Of a stretch of DNA of 64,000 bases, positions 25,581 through 32,991 are shown piece after piece. The position numbers were made by a program, and so were the translations under genes. This stretch comes from Fluviicoccus sp. GTDB lineage: Bacteria; Pseudomonadota; Gammaproteobacteria; Pseudomonadales; Moraxellaceae. Position 1 is the first letter of the stretch, and each line of letters starts with the position of its first letter. A model generated the notes under the pieces. It had not been told where the DNA came from. It was given only the letters and a program-made list of their open reading frames with translations, and searched no databases. The stretch lies in assembly GCF_030646115.1 (NCBI RefSeq), contig NZ_JAUSMX010000032.1, forward strand, positions 62,001 through 126,000. The letters run 5' to 3'.

Positions 25581-28358
25581 ATGTCCCGCGCGCTCAAAAT
25601 CCTTGGCATCACCGTCGCCGCCCTGATCGGGCTGGTGTTGCTGCTGGCTGCCTATATCCTGTTCTTCATCAATCCCAACGACTACAAGGCGGAGATCGCC
25701 AAGGTCGTCAAGGACAAGACCGACATGGATCTGGTGATGAAGGATACCCTGAGCTGGCAATTGTGGCCGCGCATCAGCCTGCATCTGGGCCAGACCACCC
25801 TTACCGACACCCAGGCCGGCAAGACGCTGGTGGCCATCAACCAGGCCGATGTCAGCGTGCAGGTGATGCCGCTGCTGGCGAAGAAAATCGCCATTGACCA
25901 GGTGCTGCTGGACGGCGCCAAAGTTGACTTCGTCGTCTACGCCAACGGAACCACCAGCTGGGACCGCATGCTGGCCAAGTTGAAAAGTGCGCCCGAGGAA
26001 AAGTCTGACAAGATCGATTTCAATGTCAGTGTGCTCAACATCAGCAACAGCGCGCTGCATTTCCATGATGAAAAGAACAAGCTGGACGGCAACCTCGACA
26101 AGCTGCTGGTGCAGGCCACCAACATCGACCTGAAGAAGGCTTTTCCGGTGCGGCTGAAGTTCGTCTGGTCGCAGACCGACGCCCAGGGCAAGACCCTGAT
26201 GGCCGACAATGACCTCAACACTGTGGTGCAGCTGGATCAGGATGCCGAAAAATACCTGCTGAAAAACCTGACGGCCCGCAGCCATCTCAGCGGCACCTTG
26301 CTGCCAGCCCCGGTGGTGGTGGATCTGGAGGCTGGCATCAGCGCCGACCTGAAGCAGCAACTGCACCAGGTCGACGGCCTGAAGCTGGCGGTCGATTATA
26401 AGGATCCCAAGCTGACCAAGCCCGCACACGTGGACCTGACCGGCAAGATCAACGCCGACATGAAGCAGCAGAAGGTCTCCGTCACCGGCCTGACGCTGGC
26501 GGCCATTTACCCGGAGGCCGGGCTGAAGTCCCCGGCCACGCTGAAGCTGAGCGGCGATGTGCAGGCCGACCTGGCCGCGCAAACCGTCAACATGCCCGGT
26601 TTGACCGTGGATGCCGCCTATCCGGCCGCCAACCTGTCCGCGCCCGCGACGGTGAAATTGAAAGCAGCCATTGTCGCCGACCTCAAGCAGCAACTGGTCA
26701 ACCTCAGCGGTATCGTGGCTTCAGCCAGTTATCCGGATGCCGGTCGCCCGGCACCGATTACCGCCGACATGAGCGGTGCTTTGTCCGCCAACCTCGCTAC
26801 CGGTGCGGTGAATTTCGCCCCGCTGGACGTCAAGGCCAACATCAGTGACAAGGCCTTCCCGAAAGTGATGCCGGTGCACCTGACCGCGCCCATCACCGCC
26901 AACTGGAAGGAAGGCAAGGTTGCCCTCAACGGCTTCACGCTGGACGCCCTGAGCATCCAGACCAAGGGCCAGTTGTCGGCCAGCCTGCCCGCCATGGCCG
27001 CCACCGCCAAACCCGGCACCCCGGTGATGCAGGGCATGACCCTCAGCGGCAATATCGCCACCAGCCCCTTCAACCTGCGCCAGCTGATGCAAACGCTGGG
27101 CATGGCCGCGCCGGTCATGGCCGACAGCTCCACCCTGCAACGGGTCAGCGTCAGCACCCAGGTCAGCGGCAACGAAAACAGTATTTTGCTCAAGGGCCTG
27201 AATGCGAAGCTGGATGACAGCACCCTCACCGGCGAAGCGGGCCTCACCGACCTCAAGACCGGCAAGATTTTCGCCCGGCTGAACGTGGACAAGATCAACC
27301 TGGACCGCTACCTGCCGCCGGTGGACCCCAACGCCAAGCCTGCGCCTGCCGCCAAGACCGCCGGCGGCCTGTTGCCGGTGGAGCTGCTGAAGAAGCAGAA
27401 CCTGGATGTGGCGCTGACCGTGGGTTCGCTGACGGCCATGAAGTATCCGGTGCAGAAGCTGCAAGTCACCGCCACCGCCAAGGACGGGGTGGTCAATGTC
27501 AGCCAGCTGGGCGGAACCGTTTTGGGCGGACGATTCAGCTTCCCCACCATCATTGACGTGCGCGGCGCCAAGCCGGTGCTGTCGGTCACCCCCAGTGTCG
27601 AGCAGATGCAGGTGGAGAACGTGGTGCGGCAGTTCACCAAGAAGGACCTGCTGGCCGGGATTGCCGCTTTCAACGGCACGCTGAAGATGAGCGGCAACTC
27701 GGTGGATGAGTGGCTGGGTTCGGTGAACGGCGCCAGCAAACTGAGCTTCAATAACGGCCTGCTGAAGGGCGTGAACATGATGCAGCTGGTCACCACCGAG
27801 ATGGGCAAGTATCAGGCTCTGCTGCCGTTCATTACCGGTAAGGACGCCGCGACGCTGGTCAGCAAGCAGAACAACACTGACATCGCCAGTTTTCTGGGCG
27901 AGGCGACCATCAGCAACGGTACGGTGCAGAACAAGCAGCTGAACGCCGACCTGAAGAAGGCGAAGCTGAGCGGGAACGGCACTTTCAGTCTGGTGACGCA
28001 GCAGGTGGATTACAGCTTCAACCTGTTGCTGGACAAGTCAATTGTCGGCGATAACCTGGCGGGATATGCCTTCCCGATCCGCTGCAAGGGCAAGGTCACT
28101 GAGATGGCCTCGCTGTGTTCGGTGGATGGCCGGGCGGTGAAGGACATGGCGGCCAAGGCGCTGCTGAACAGCAAGGAAGTGCAGAAGCTGAAGACGGATC
28201 TGGCGGCCAAGGAAACCGAAGTCAGGGCAGAGGTCGCCAAGAAGCAGGCGGAAGCTGAAGCCGCAGCAAAGGCGAAGATTGACGAAGAGAAGAAGAAGGC
28301 GCAGGAAAAGGTGAACCAGAAGCTGAATGAAGGGTTGCAGAAGTTGTTTAACCGGTGA
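25581..28358 (+). CDS. AsmA family protein
   Basis: A 925-residue AsmA-like envelope protein: N-terminal inner-membrane anchor (ILGITVAALIGLVLLLAAYILFFINPNDYK), AsmA N-domain (LSWQLWPRISLHLGQTTL ... VQVMPLLAKKIAIDQVLLDGAKV), long beta-rich middle and the AsmA C-domain (INLDRYLPP ... FNGTLKMSGNSVDEWLGSVNGASKLSFNNGLLKGVNMMQLV). A basic/Glu-rich coiled coil forms the end. AsmA-like proteins bridge the periplasm and are linked to lipid transport. Residues ~265-400 contain four tandem ~38-residue repeats (PA-V-L-ADLKQQ-VN--GL---A-YP-A). Transcribed away from the CrcZ-like RNA; tail-to-tail with rtcA. Confidence 0.88.
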   Translation: MSRALKILGITVAALIGLVLLLAAYILFFINPNDYKAEIAKVVKDKTDMDLVMKDTLSWQLWPRISLHLGQTTLTDTQAGKTLVAINQADVSVQVMPLLAKKIAIDQVLLDGAKVDFVVYANGTTSWDRMLAKLKSAPEEKSDKIDFNVSVLNISNSALHFHDEKNKLDGNLDKLLVQATNIDLKKAFPVRLKFVWSQTDAQGKTLMADNDLNTVVQLDQDAEKYLLKNLTARSHLSGTLLPAPVVVDLEAGISADLKQQLHQVDGLKLAVDYKDPKLTKPAHVDLTGKINADMKQQKVSVTGLTLAAIYPEAGLKSPATLKLSGDVQADLAAQTVNMPGLTVDAAYPAANLSAPATVKLKAAIVADLKQQLVNLSGIVASASYPDAGRPAPITADMSGALSANLATGAVNFAPLDVKANISDKAFPKVMPVHLTAPITANWKEGKVALNGFTLDALSIQTKGQLSASLPAMAATAKPGTPVMQGMTLSGNIATSPFNLRQLMQTLGMAAPVMADSSTLQRVSVSTQVSGNENSILLKGLNAKLDDSTLTGEAGLTDLKTGKIFARLNVDKINLDRYLPPVDPNAKPAPAAKTAGGLLPVELLKKQNLDVALTVGSLTAMKYPVQKLQVTATAKDGVVNVSQLGGTVLGGRFSFPTIIDVRGAKPVLSVTPSVEQMQVENVVRQFTKKDLLAGIAAFNGTLKMSGNSVDEWLGSVNGASKLSFNNGLLKGVNMMQLVTTEMGKYQALLPFITGKDAATLVSKQNNTDIASFLGEATISNGTVQNKQLNADLKKAKLSGNGTFSLVTQQVDYSFNLLLDKSIVGDNLAGYAFPIRCKGKVTEMASLCSVDGRAVKDMAAKALLNSKEVQKLKTDLAAKETEVRAEVAKKQAEAEAAAKAKIDEEKKKAQEKVNQKLNEGLQKLFNR

Positions 28359-28361
28359 TGA

Positions 28362-28403
28362 CAGGGGTTGGGTGCAGGGTGCTACACCTGCACCCCAACC
28401 CTG
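28362..28403. terminator. Shared hairpin between asmA and rtcA
   Basis: CAGGGGTTGGGTGCAGG (28362-28378) pairs with CCTGCACCCCAACCCTG (28387-28403) with two mismatches; it overlaps the last codons of rtcA. No T runs. Confidence 0.55.
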
Positions 28404-29398
28404 TGACGCCCGCCTTCATCAGCGACTTCAAACCTCACCGGCAAAAACCGCTCAATCACCGCCATGTTCGTCCGGCAATGGCTGCTCACCACCGGTGTCG
28501 TAAAGCTGCCGCCCCCGGCCAGCGCCATCGGTAGCAGCAGCTGATCCGCCAGATGCTCGCCCACCGCCGCTCCCGAGGCCAGATAAGCGTTCACCTCCCG
28601 GCAAACCCCATGGGCTACACGCTCCGCTGATACGCCATGTTCGCCGAAACCGGCAAAAACCTCGCATACCGTTTCGGAAGGCACAAAAACCAGCAGCACA
28701 TTCCCCGGTCCCTGGAGTCGTTCCGGAGTCCGCACGGTGCATAGCGCTTCGTTCAAGCCCAGTCTCTGCCGCACAGTTGCCAGCTCCCGTTCCGCCACAT
28801 GCCCCGGCACTCCGCTGATCCAGCTTTCGGCACGGGTTTCCCCGGCTCCGCCGCGTTCACACAGGTGCAAGGCCCGCAGGGCAGGGGTGGGTGTCACGCA
28901 CAGCCGCACCTCACCCCCTCCCGCCGGGTAAAAGCCGTGCGCCAGCAACTCCAGCGACGCTTCAACGCCCATGCGCGCCAGCAACGGCAGGAAGGCATGC
29001 TGCAGGAAATCGGCGGGTGGTGCGGACGGGTTGTGCGTGCCACCGCTGACGGTCACCGTGCTGGGGGCGTCGGCGCAAAGCAGGGCGGGCAGTACGGTTT
29101 GCAACACCAGCGTGCAACTACCCGCCGTGCCGATGGCAAAGCGGTAATCGCCGCCACGTACCGCGCCGGGCCGGAAGAGCAGCCGCTGTGAACCCAGCGC
29201 CGCGCCTTCCGTGTCCGCTGTGCCAATGGCCTGGGCTGCCTGTACGGCGGTCAGGTGCTGACGCAGCAGTCCCGGTTTCTGGCGGCCGGCGCGGATGCGG
29301 TCAATCACAAAGGGCTGCCCCGTGCACAAGCTCAGCGAAAGGGCGGTGCGCAGGATCTGCCCGCCGCCTTCACCGAAGGATCCATCCAGTTCAATCAT
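28382..29398 (-). CDS. rtcA: RNA 3'-terminal phosphate cyclase RtcA
   Basis: A 338-residue RtcA that converts RNA 3'-phosphate to 2',3'-cyclic phosphate with ATP, preparing ends for RtcB. Diagnostic segments: [66 protein letters not shown], and the adenylated His in [13 protein letters not shown] (His307, equivalent to E. coli His309). GGGGTGAACC precedes the ATG; it starts 8 nt after the rtcB stop, so the two are one operon. Last gene of the RtcR-controlled unit. Confidence 0.97.
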   Translation of the reverse strand: MIELDGSFGEGGGQILRTALSLSLCTGQPFVIDRIRAGRQKPGLLRQHLTAVQAAQAIGTADTEGAALGSQRLLFRPGAVRGGDYRFAIGTAGSCTLVLQTVLPALLCADAPSTVTVSGGTHNPSAPPADFLQHAFLPLLARMGVEASLELLAHGFYPAGGGEVRLCVTPTPALRALHLCERGGAGETRAESWISGVPGHVAERELATVRQRLGLNEALCTVRTPERLQGPGNVLLVFVPSETVCEVFAGFGEHGVSAERVAHGVCREVNAYLASGAAVGEHLADQLLLPMALAGGGSFTTPVVSSHCRTNMAVIERFLPVRFEVADEGGRHRVGVQV

Positions 29399-29406
29399 GG
29401 TTCACC

Positions 29407-30630
29407 TCACCCCTTCACACAGACAACCTGCTTCAATGTATGCACAATCTCCACCAGATCGCGTTGAGCATGCATCACCGCCTCAATCGGTTTATAGGCC
29501 GAGGGCGTTTCATCCAGCACTTCCGCGTCCTTGCGGCACTCCACCCTGGCCGTGGCCTGGATGTGCTCCGCCACGGACACCAGCTTCTTTGCCGCCGTCC
29601 GTGACATCACCCGTCCCGCCCCGTGCGAGCAGCTGTGGAAACTTTCCTCATTGCCCAGACCTCGAACAATGAAGGACTTGGCCCCCATGCTGCCGGGAAT
29701 GATCCCCAGCTCGTCCTTGCGCGCGCTGACCGCACCCTTGCGGGTCACCAGCACGTTGTTGATGCCATAATGCTTTTCACGCGCTACGTAGTTGTGGTGG
29801 CAGTTCACCGCCAGGCTTTCGGTGGTGAAGGGCTTGGCAATGACACCGCTTACGGCGCGGATCACGTTGGCCATCATCAATTCACGGTTGGCGCGGGCAA
29901 AGCGCTGCGCCCATTCCACCGCGTGGAAGTAGTCGTTGAAATGCTCGGTGCCTTCCGGGAAGTAGGCCAAATCCTTGTCCGGCACGTGGATGAACCATTT
30001 CTCCATGTCCTTCTTCGCCAGTTCGATGAAGAAGTTGCCGATGGCGTTGCCCACCCCGCGTGACCCGCTGTGCAGCATGAACCACACCCCCTGGGACTCA
30101 TCCAGGCAAACCTCAATGAAGTGGTTGCCGGTTCCCAGTGTGCCCAGATGGTTCAAGTGGTTGGTGTTCTTGAACCGGGGGTACTTGTCGGTCAGCGCCT
30201 TGAAGTCATCGGCCAGATGCGACCAAGCGGCTTCGGCCTCGGCCGGGGCGTTGGTCCAGGCGCCCTCGTCGCGCTTGCCGGGCGTGCGGCCGTGCGGCAC
30301 GGCGCGCTCAATGGCCGAGCGCAGCGGCGCCAGATTATCGGGCAGGTCCGAAGCCATCAGCGACGTTTTCACTGCCATCATGCCGCAGCCGATATCCACG
30401 CCCACGGCGGCGGGAATGATGGCGCCCTTGGTGGGAATCACGCTGCCGATAGTCGCGCCTTTGCCGACATGCACGTCCGGCATGGCCGCCATCCAGCGGA
30501 AGATGAAGGGCATGTGGGCGGCGTTCAGCAATTGCTTTTTCGCGTCCTCTTCCACCGGAACGCCTTGGGTCCACATTTTCACAGGTGCGCTGTTGCCTGT
30601 TTGCAGTACATCATAGTTGCCGGTTTTCAT
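29407..30630 (-). CDS. rtcB: RNA ligase RtcB (GTP-dependent)
   Basis: A 407-residue RtcB that joins 2',3'-cyclic-phosphate or 3'-phosphate and 5'-OH RNA ends using GTP and Mn2+. Metal site residues in VGVDIGCGM (Cys82), HSGSRGVGN and NCHHNYVAREKH; the guanylylated His in CSHGAGRVMSR (about 336). ATG 30630 (MKTGNYDVL) has AAGGA 7 nt upstream; upstream frame to 30792 is the structured-RNA region. It follows four structured RNAs and rsr on the same strand under a sigma-54 promoter, and is 8 nt before rtcA. Likely function is repair of nicked tRNA or rRNA. Confidence 0.97.
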   Translation of the reverse strand: MKTGNYDVLQTGNSAPVKMWTQGVPVEEDAKKQLLNAAHMPFIFRWMAAMPDVHVGKGATIGSVIPTKGAIIPAAVGVDIGCGMMAVKTSLMASDLPDNLAPLRSAIERAVPHGRTPGKRDEGAWTNAPAEAEAAWSHLADDFKALTDKYPRFKNTNHLNHLGTLGTGNHFIEVCLDESQGVWFMLHSGSRGVGNAIGNFFIELAKKDMEKWFIHVPDKDLAYFPEGTEHFNDYFHAVEWAQRFARANRELMMANVIRAVSGVIAKPFTTESLAVNCHHNYVAREKHYGINNVLVTRKGAVSARKDELGIIPGSMGAKSFIVRGLGNEESFHSCSHGAGRVMSRTAAKKLVSVAEHIQATARVECRKDAEVLDETPSAYKPIEAVMHAQRDLVEIVHTLKQVVCVKG

Positions 30631-30664
30631 GGCATTTTCCTTGTTTACACGGTCTTCAATAAGG

Positions 30665-30800
30665 TCCGGTGACCAGAGTGGTGAAACGTTTTCCTGCTCT
30701 ACCGCTGAGCTACAGCCCCATAACGGATTGGCGGGGCTGACGGGACTCGAACCCGCGACCTGGAGCTTAGAAGGCTGTAGTTCCACCGGCATTCACCGGA
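30665..30800 (-). ncRNA. Y RNA-like unit 4 with permuted tRNA mimic and encoded CCA
   Basis: Order on the minus strand: stem I TCCGGTGA/TCACCGGA (30800-30793 / 30672-30665), loop ATGCC opposite ACTCTGG, stem II GGTGGAAC/GTTTCACC, then a tRNA module in permuted order. A T-arm (30756-30740, loop TTCGAGT) comes first. Acceptor strand CAGCCCC with discriminator G and CCA (30729-30731) follows, then a 9-nt linker, acceptor strand GGGGCTG, TA, and a D-arm with GG (30712-30696). The segment CTTCTAA before the T-arm looks like an Arg(TCT) anticodon loop. It ends 34 nt before the rtcB start. Interpreted as an Rsr-bound Y RNA (YrlA-like). Confidence 0.75.
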
Positions 30801-30808
30801 TTAACGGA

Positions 30809-30934
30809 GGCAGGCAACCAGATTGGTGAAACTTCTGCTCTACCGACTGAGCTACCGCGCCGTTCCCGAAGGGTGACGGCCCGGGCGGGATTCGAACCCG
30901 CGACACGATGTAGTTCCACCGGCATTTGCCTGCC
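30809..30934 (-). ncRNA. Y RNA-like unit 3 with permuted tRNA mimic
   Basis: Stem I GGCAGGCAA/TTGCCTGCC (30934-30926 / 30817-30809, 9 bp perfect), loop ATGCC opposite AATCTGG, stem II GGTGGAACT/AGTTTCACC. The module is T-arm GCGGG-TTCGAAT-CCCGC (30901-30885), then acceptor strands CCGGGCCGT and ACGGCGCGG (8 of 9 pairs) closed by a CCC-TTC-GGG hairpin. TA and a canonical D-arm GCTCAGTCGGTAGAGC follow. The anticodon arm is replaced by stem II. T-loop and D-loop retain the bases needed for elbow contact. Confidence 0.75.
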
Positions 30935-30942
30935 AATTCTTT

Positions 30943-30966
30943 GAGCTTCGGTGTTTGCCAAAGCTC
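30943..30966 (-). other. Hairpin in the 47-nt spacer between RNA units 2 and 3
   Basis: GAGCTTTGG-CAAACA-CCGAAGCTC, a 9-bp stem with one G-U pair. It could mark a processing site separating units. Confidence 0.5.
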
Positions 30967-30981
30967 CGGTTTATCCTGGGA

Positions 30982-31063
30982 GAACGCGACCAGGGTGACG
31001 GGATCCGCCGGGCGTCAGCTTCCGGCGTAAGGGGGACTGTAATCCGCATCGGCATTCGCGTTC
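30982..31063 (-). ncRNA. Y RNA-like unit 2, plain hairpin effector
   Basis: Stem I GAACGCGA/TCGCGTTC (31063-31056 / 30989-30982, perfect), loop ATGCC opposite ACCCTGG, stem II GATG(C)GGAT/ATCCCGTC with a bulged C. Instead of a tRNA module there is a CGCCGG/CCGGCG hairpin. It has the same two-stem frame as units 1, 3 and 4 but a different payload. Confidence 0.65.
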
Positions 31064-31072
31064 AAAGCAAGA

Positions 31073-31167
31073 GGCGTGACCAGGGAGGCGAGAGTTCACC
31101 GCCCCCGAAAGGGCGGGGCCGGGTTTGAACCGGCTTGACCAAATGTACTCCCGCCGGCATTCACGCC
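31073..31167 (-). ncRNA. Y RNA-like unit 1 with reduced tRNA mimic
   Basis: Stem I GGCGTGA/TCACGCC (31167-31161 / 31079-31073), loop ATGCC opposite TCCCTGG, stem II GGCGGGAGT/ACTCTCGCC, in which four of nine pairs differ from units 3 and 4 yet pairing is kept. The module has T-arm GCCGG-TTCAAAC-CCGGC and an acceptor-like hairpin CCGCCC-TTTCGG-GGGCGG but no D-arm. Confidence 0.7.
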
Positions 31168-31181
31168 AATTCGGTTCTCCG

Positions 31182-31202
31182 CTCCCCGGTTGCCCGGGGG
31201 AG
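31182..31202 (-). terminator. GC hairpin directly after rsr
   Basis: CTCCCCGG / CCGGGGGAG stem 2 nt beyond the rsr stop, before the RNA array. No T run: a likely attenuator or processing/stability hairpin rather than a full terminator. Confidence 0.5.
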
Positions 31203-31204
31203 GG

Positions 31205-32755
31205 TTAAAGTTCCACCTGACGGATCACGGTTTCCCAGTGACCCGCCGCCATTTCATTGCGGGCAAACAGGCCCAGCAGCCTGAACACCTCATCGCTGAA
31301 GCCGCCGATGTTGAGGATATCCTCAACATCGGCTGCCTGCGTGGTTTCATGCGGTTGCACATCAATGCAGACCAGCCTGGCTTGCGGGTTCCGTTTCCGG
31401 ATTTCCGCCCACTCATGCATCATCTGCGTGGCGCCGTGCCGCCGGTTGTCCACCCACGATTCGTTGTCGGAAACAAACACCACCAGGTCAACCGCCGCCT
31501 TTTCCCGGTTCAGCCGCGCCAGCGGTGCGCTGCAGTTGGTGCCGCCGCCGCCAATCCCGGCCAGTTTCTGCGCATTGGTCATCACCGTGTCCCGGGCGTT
31601 CAGTCCCAGCGCCACCACATCCACCTCAAACGGCATCACCCGGGTTTGCGGGTTGCGGCGCAACAAGGCGGCCGAAACCAGCGCCGCCACATCAATGCAT
31701 CGCACCGACGAAGTGGCACCCGGCCGGAAGCCCGTGGCCGGTGATTGCATGGAACCAGACACATCCGGGCAAACCACCACCCGGCCGGTCAGTTCCGGCA
31801 CGTTGCGCAGAGAGGCTTCCAGTGCATCCTGGAGCGCGTCTGCCAGAGGACGCGGCAAATCCTTTGCTGCTGTCCAGGACGTCATCAACTGATACGGAAA
31901 GGCCTTCGCCTTATGCACCGTCGCGGCGTCGCCCAGACGGGCGGCCAGCCGGGCCACTACAGCCGGGTCGGCAAAGACGCCGTGCCGTGACAGCGTATTC
32001 AGGTTCATCCGCAGCGACTGCCAGCTCATCCCCTGAGCCAACCGAGTCCATTCTTCCGTTTGCAGCGGCAGCGAGGTCAGCATCAGGAACGGCACATCCG
32101 GCAGTTCCTGACTGACGCCGCGCTTGTAAAATTCAAAGGCGCGAATGTTTTCCGGCAGCGCATCCAGTTCAAAGGGCTTGCCCAGCAACCAGCCGAAGAA
32201 GGCGGCGCGCCACGGCTCGGCCGGTTGCGGATGCACCATCTTCACCACGTCGGCCAGCGACGGGTCATTGCCGATGGCGGCATTCAGCAGTTGCTGGGGC
32301 GTTGCGGTATTCAGCCATTGCTGCACCAGCTTCTTCGGCCGTGTTCCCAGCGACTTGCGGCCGGTGGCTCCGGAACGCACGATCTGCACGAAGTTGCGCA
32401 GCATGCGGCCGTTATCCACCACGGCGGCAAAGGCCGGCGCCAGCAGGGCGCTTTGACGCTGCGCCAGCAAGGCCAGCAGCAGCGCTGGCATGTCCTTCAT
32501 GAAACCCTGACGGCGGCTGTACACGGCCAGCTTGGCCAGGAATTCGTCATCCACGTCCTGCGCCATGTCCAGCACCTTGGCCAGTTGCATGTCGGCGGTG
32601 CTGTAAAAGGTATGGTTCAGGCAACCGGTCATGGCGTATTGGGCCAGGGCCGCTTGCGGGGTCAGGGCGTAGGCCGCCGCGCCTTCATGATTGCGGGCGC
32701 CAGCCTTCGCTAACAGCTTCCCGCTCAGGGATTTGAACAAGCCGGCGTTGGCCAT
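31205..32755 (-). CDS. rsr: Ro60-like TROVE domain protein Rsr
   Basis: A 516-residue bacterial Ro60 orthologue, a ring-shaped HEAT-repeat RNA binder that holds Y RNAs and misfolded RNA 3' ends. The TROVE domain covers residues ~15-340 (GAAAYALTPQAALAQYAMTGCLNHTFY, SRRQGFMKDMPALLLALLA, LRNFVQIVRSGATGRKSLGTRPKKLV). The C-terminal vWA domain has an intact MIDAS: PDVSGSMQSP, GGTNCSAPL, FVSDNESW. ATG 32755 (MANAGLFKS) has GAGGTG 6 nt upstream. First gene of the sigma-54 RNA-repair transcript; RNA array, rtcB and rtcA follow. A perfect 30-bp palindrome lies within its vWA coding part. Confidence 0.95.
   Translation of the reverse strand: MANAGLFKSLSGKLLAKAGARNHEGAAAYALTPQAALAQYAMTGCLNHTFYSTADMQLAKVLDMAQDVDDEFLAKLAVYSRRQGFMKDMPALLLALLAQRQSALLAPAFAAVVDNGRMLRNFVQIVRSGATGRKSLGTRPKKLVQQWLNTATPQQLLNAAIGNDPSLADVVKMVHPQPAEPWRAAFFGWLLGKPFELDALPENIRAFEFYKRGVSQELPDVPFLMLTSLPLQTEEWTRLAQGMSWQSLRMNLNTLSRHGVFADPAVVARLAARLGDAATVHKAKAFPYQLMTSWTAAKDLPRPLADALQDALEASLRNVPELTGRVVVCPDVSGSMQSPATGFRPGATSSVRCIDVAALVSAALLRRNPQTRVMPFEVDVVALGLNARDTVMTNAQKLAGIGGGGTNCSAPLARLNREKAAVDLVVFVSDNESWVDNRRHGATQMMHEWAEIRKRNPQARLVCIDVQPHETTQAADVEDILNIGGFSDEVFRLLGLFARNEMAAGHWETVIRQVEL
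31304..31333. repeat. Perfect 30-bp palindrome inside rsr
   Basis: 15-bp arms with no spacer (left arm GCCGATGTTGAGGAT), encoding ADVEDILNIG of the vWA domain. No function known; see findings. Confidence 0.95.
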
Positions 32756-32802
32756 GATGCACCTCACTGTGTCGTCAGTATTTATTTCGATGCCGGTATC
32801 AA

Positions 32803-32818
32803 TGCCAGAGCTGTGCCA
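32803..32818 (-). promoter_or_regulatory. Sigma-54 promoter of rsr-RNA-rtcBA
   Basis: Minus strand TGGCAC-AGCTC-TGGCA: -24 GG and -12 GC are 10 nt apart, 48 bp before the rsr start. Upstream is AT-rich DNA (32830-32885), a plausible IHF bend, and the divergent activator gene rtcR. Confidence 0.8.
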
Positions 32819-32900
32819 GCATCGTCACTACAAGTTAATTATTTTTCAAGCTTATGTTTTTTATAAAAAAATTTATTGGTTGTAGCTCATGAGGGCTGTG

Positions 32901-32930
32901 TTTTTCTGGCGGGTATTCGGAAAGTACAAT
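32901..32930 (+). promoter_or_regulatory. Sigma-70-like promoter of rtcR
   Basis: TTTTTC (32901-32906), 18 nt, TACAAT (32925-32930). The -10 is good, the -35 weak. ATTATCGTCATATATAAATT-rich DNA follows. Confidence 0.4.
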
Positions 32931-32991
32931 ATTAAATTATCGTCATATATAAATTATGATAGGCGCGGTCCCTGACGAGAATCCATACGCC

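Noticed and set aside
30665..30934. Ordinary tRNA genes or tRNA pseudogenes in the rsr-rtcB gap
   Set aside because: T-arms precede D-arms, acceptor strands pair with their immediate neighbours, and each module sits in its own outer stems; this is a permuted mimic, not a normal or broken tRNA.
30665..31167. Repeated GAATGCCGGTGGAAC segments as a CRISPR array
   Set aside because: Unit lengths are irregular (82-136 nt), repeats are interrupted by structured RNA, and no cas genes are present.
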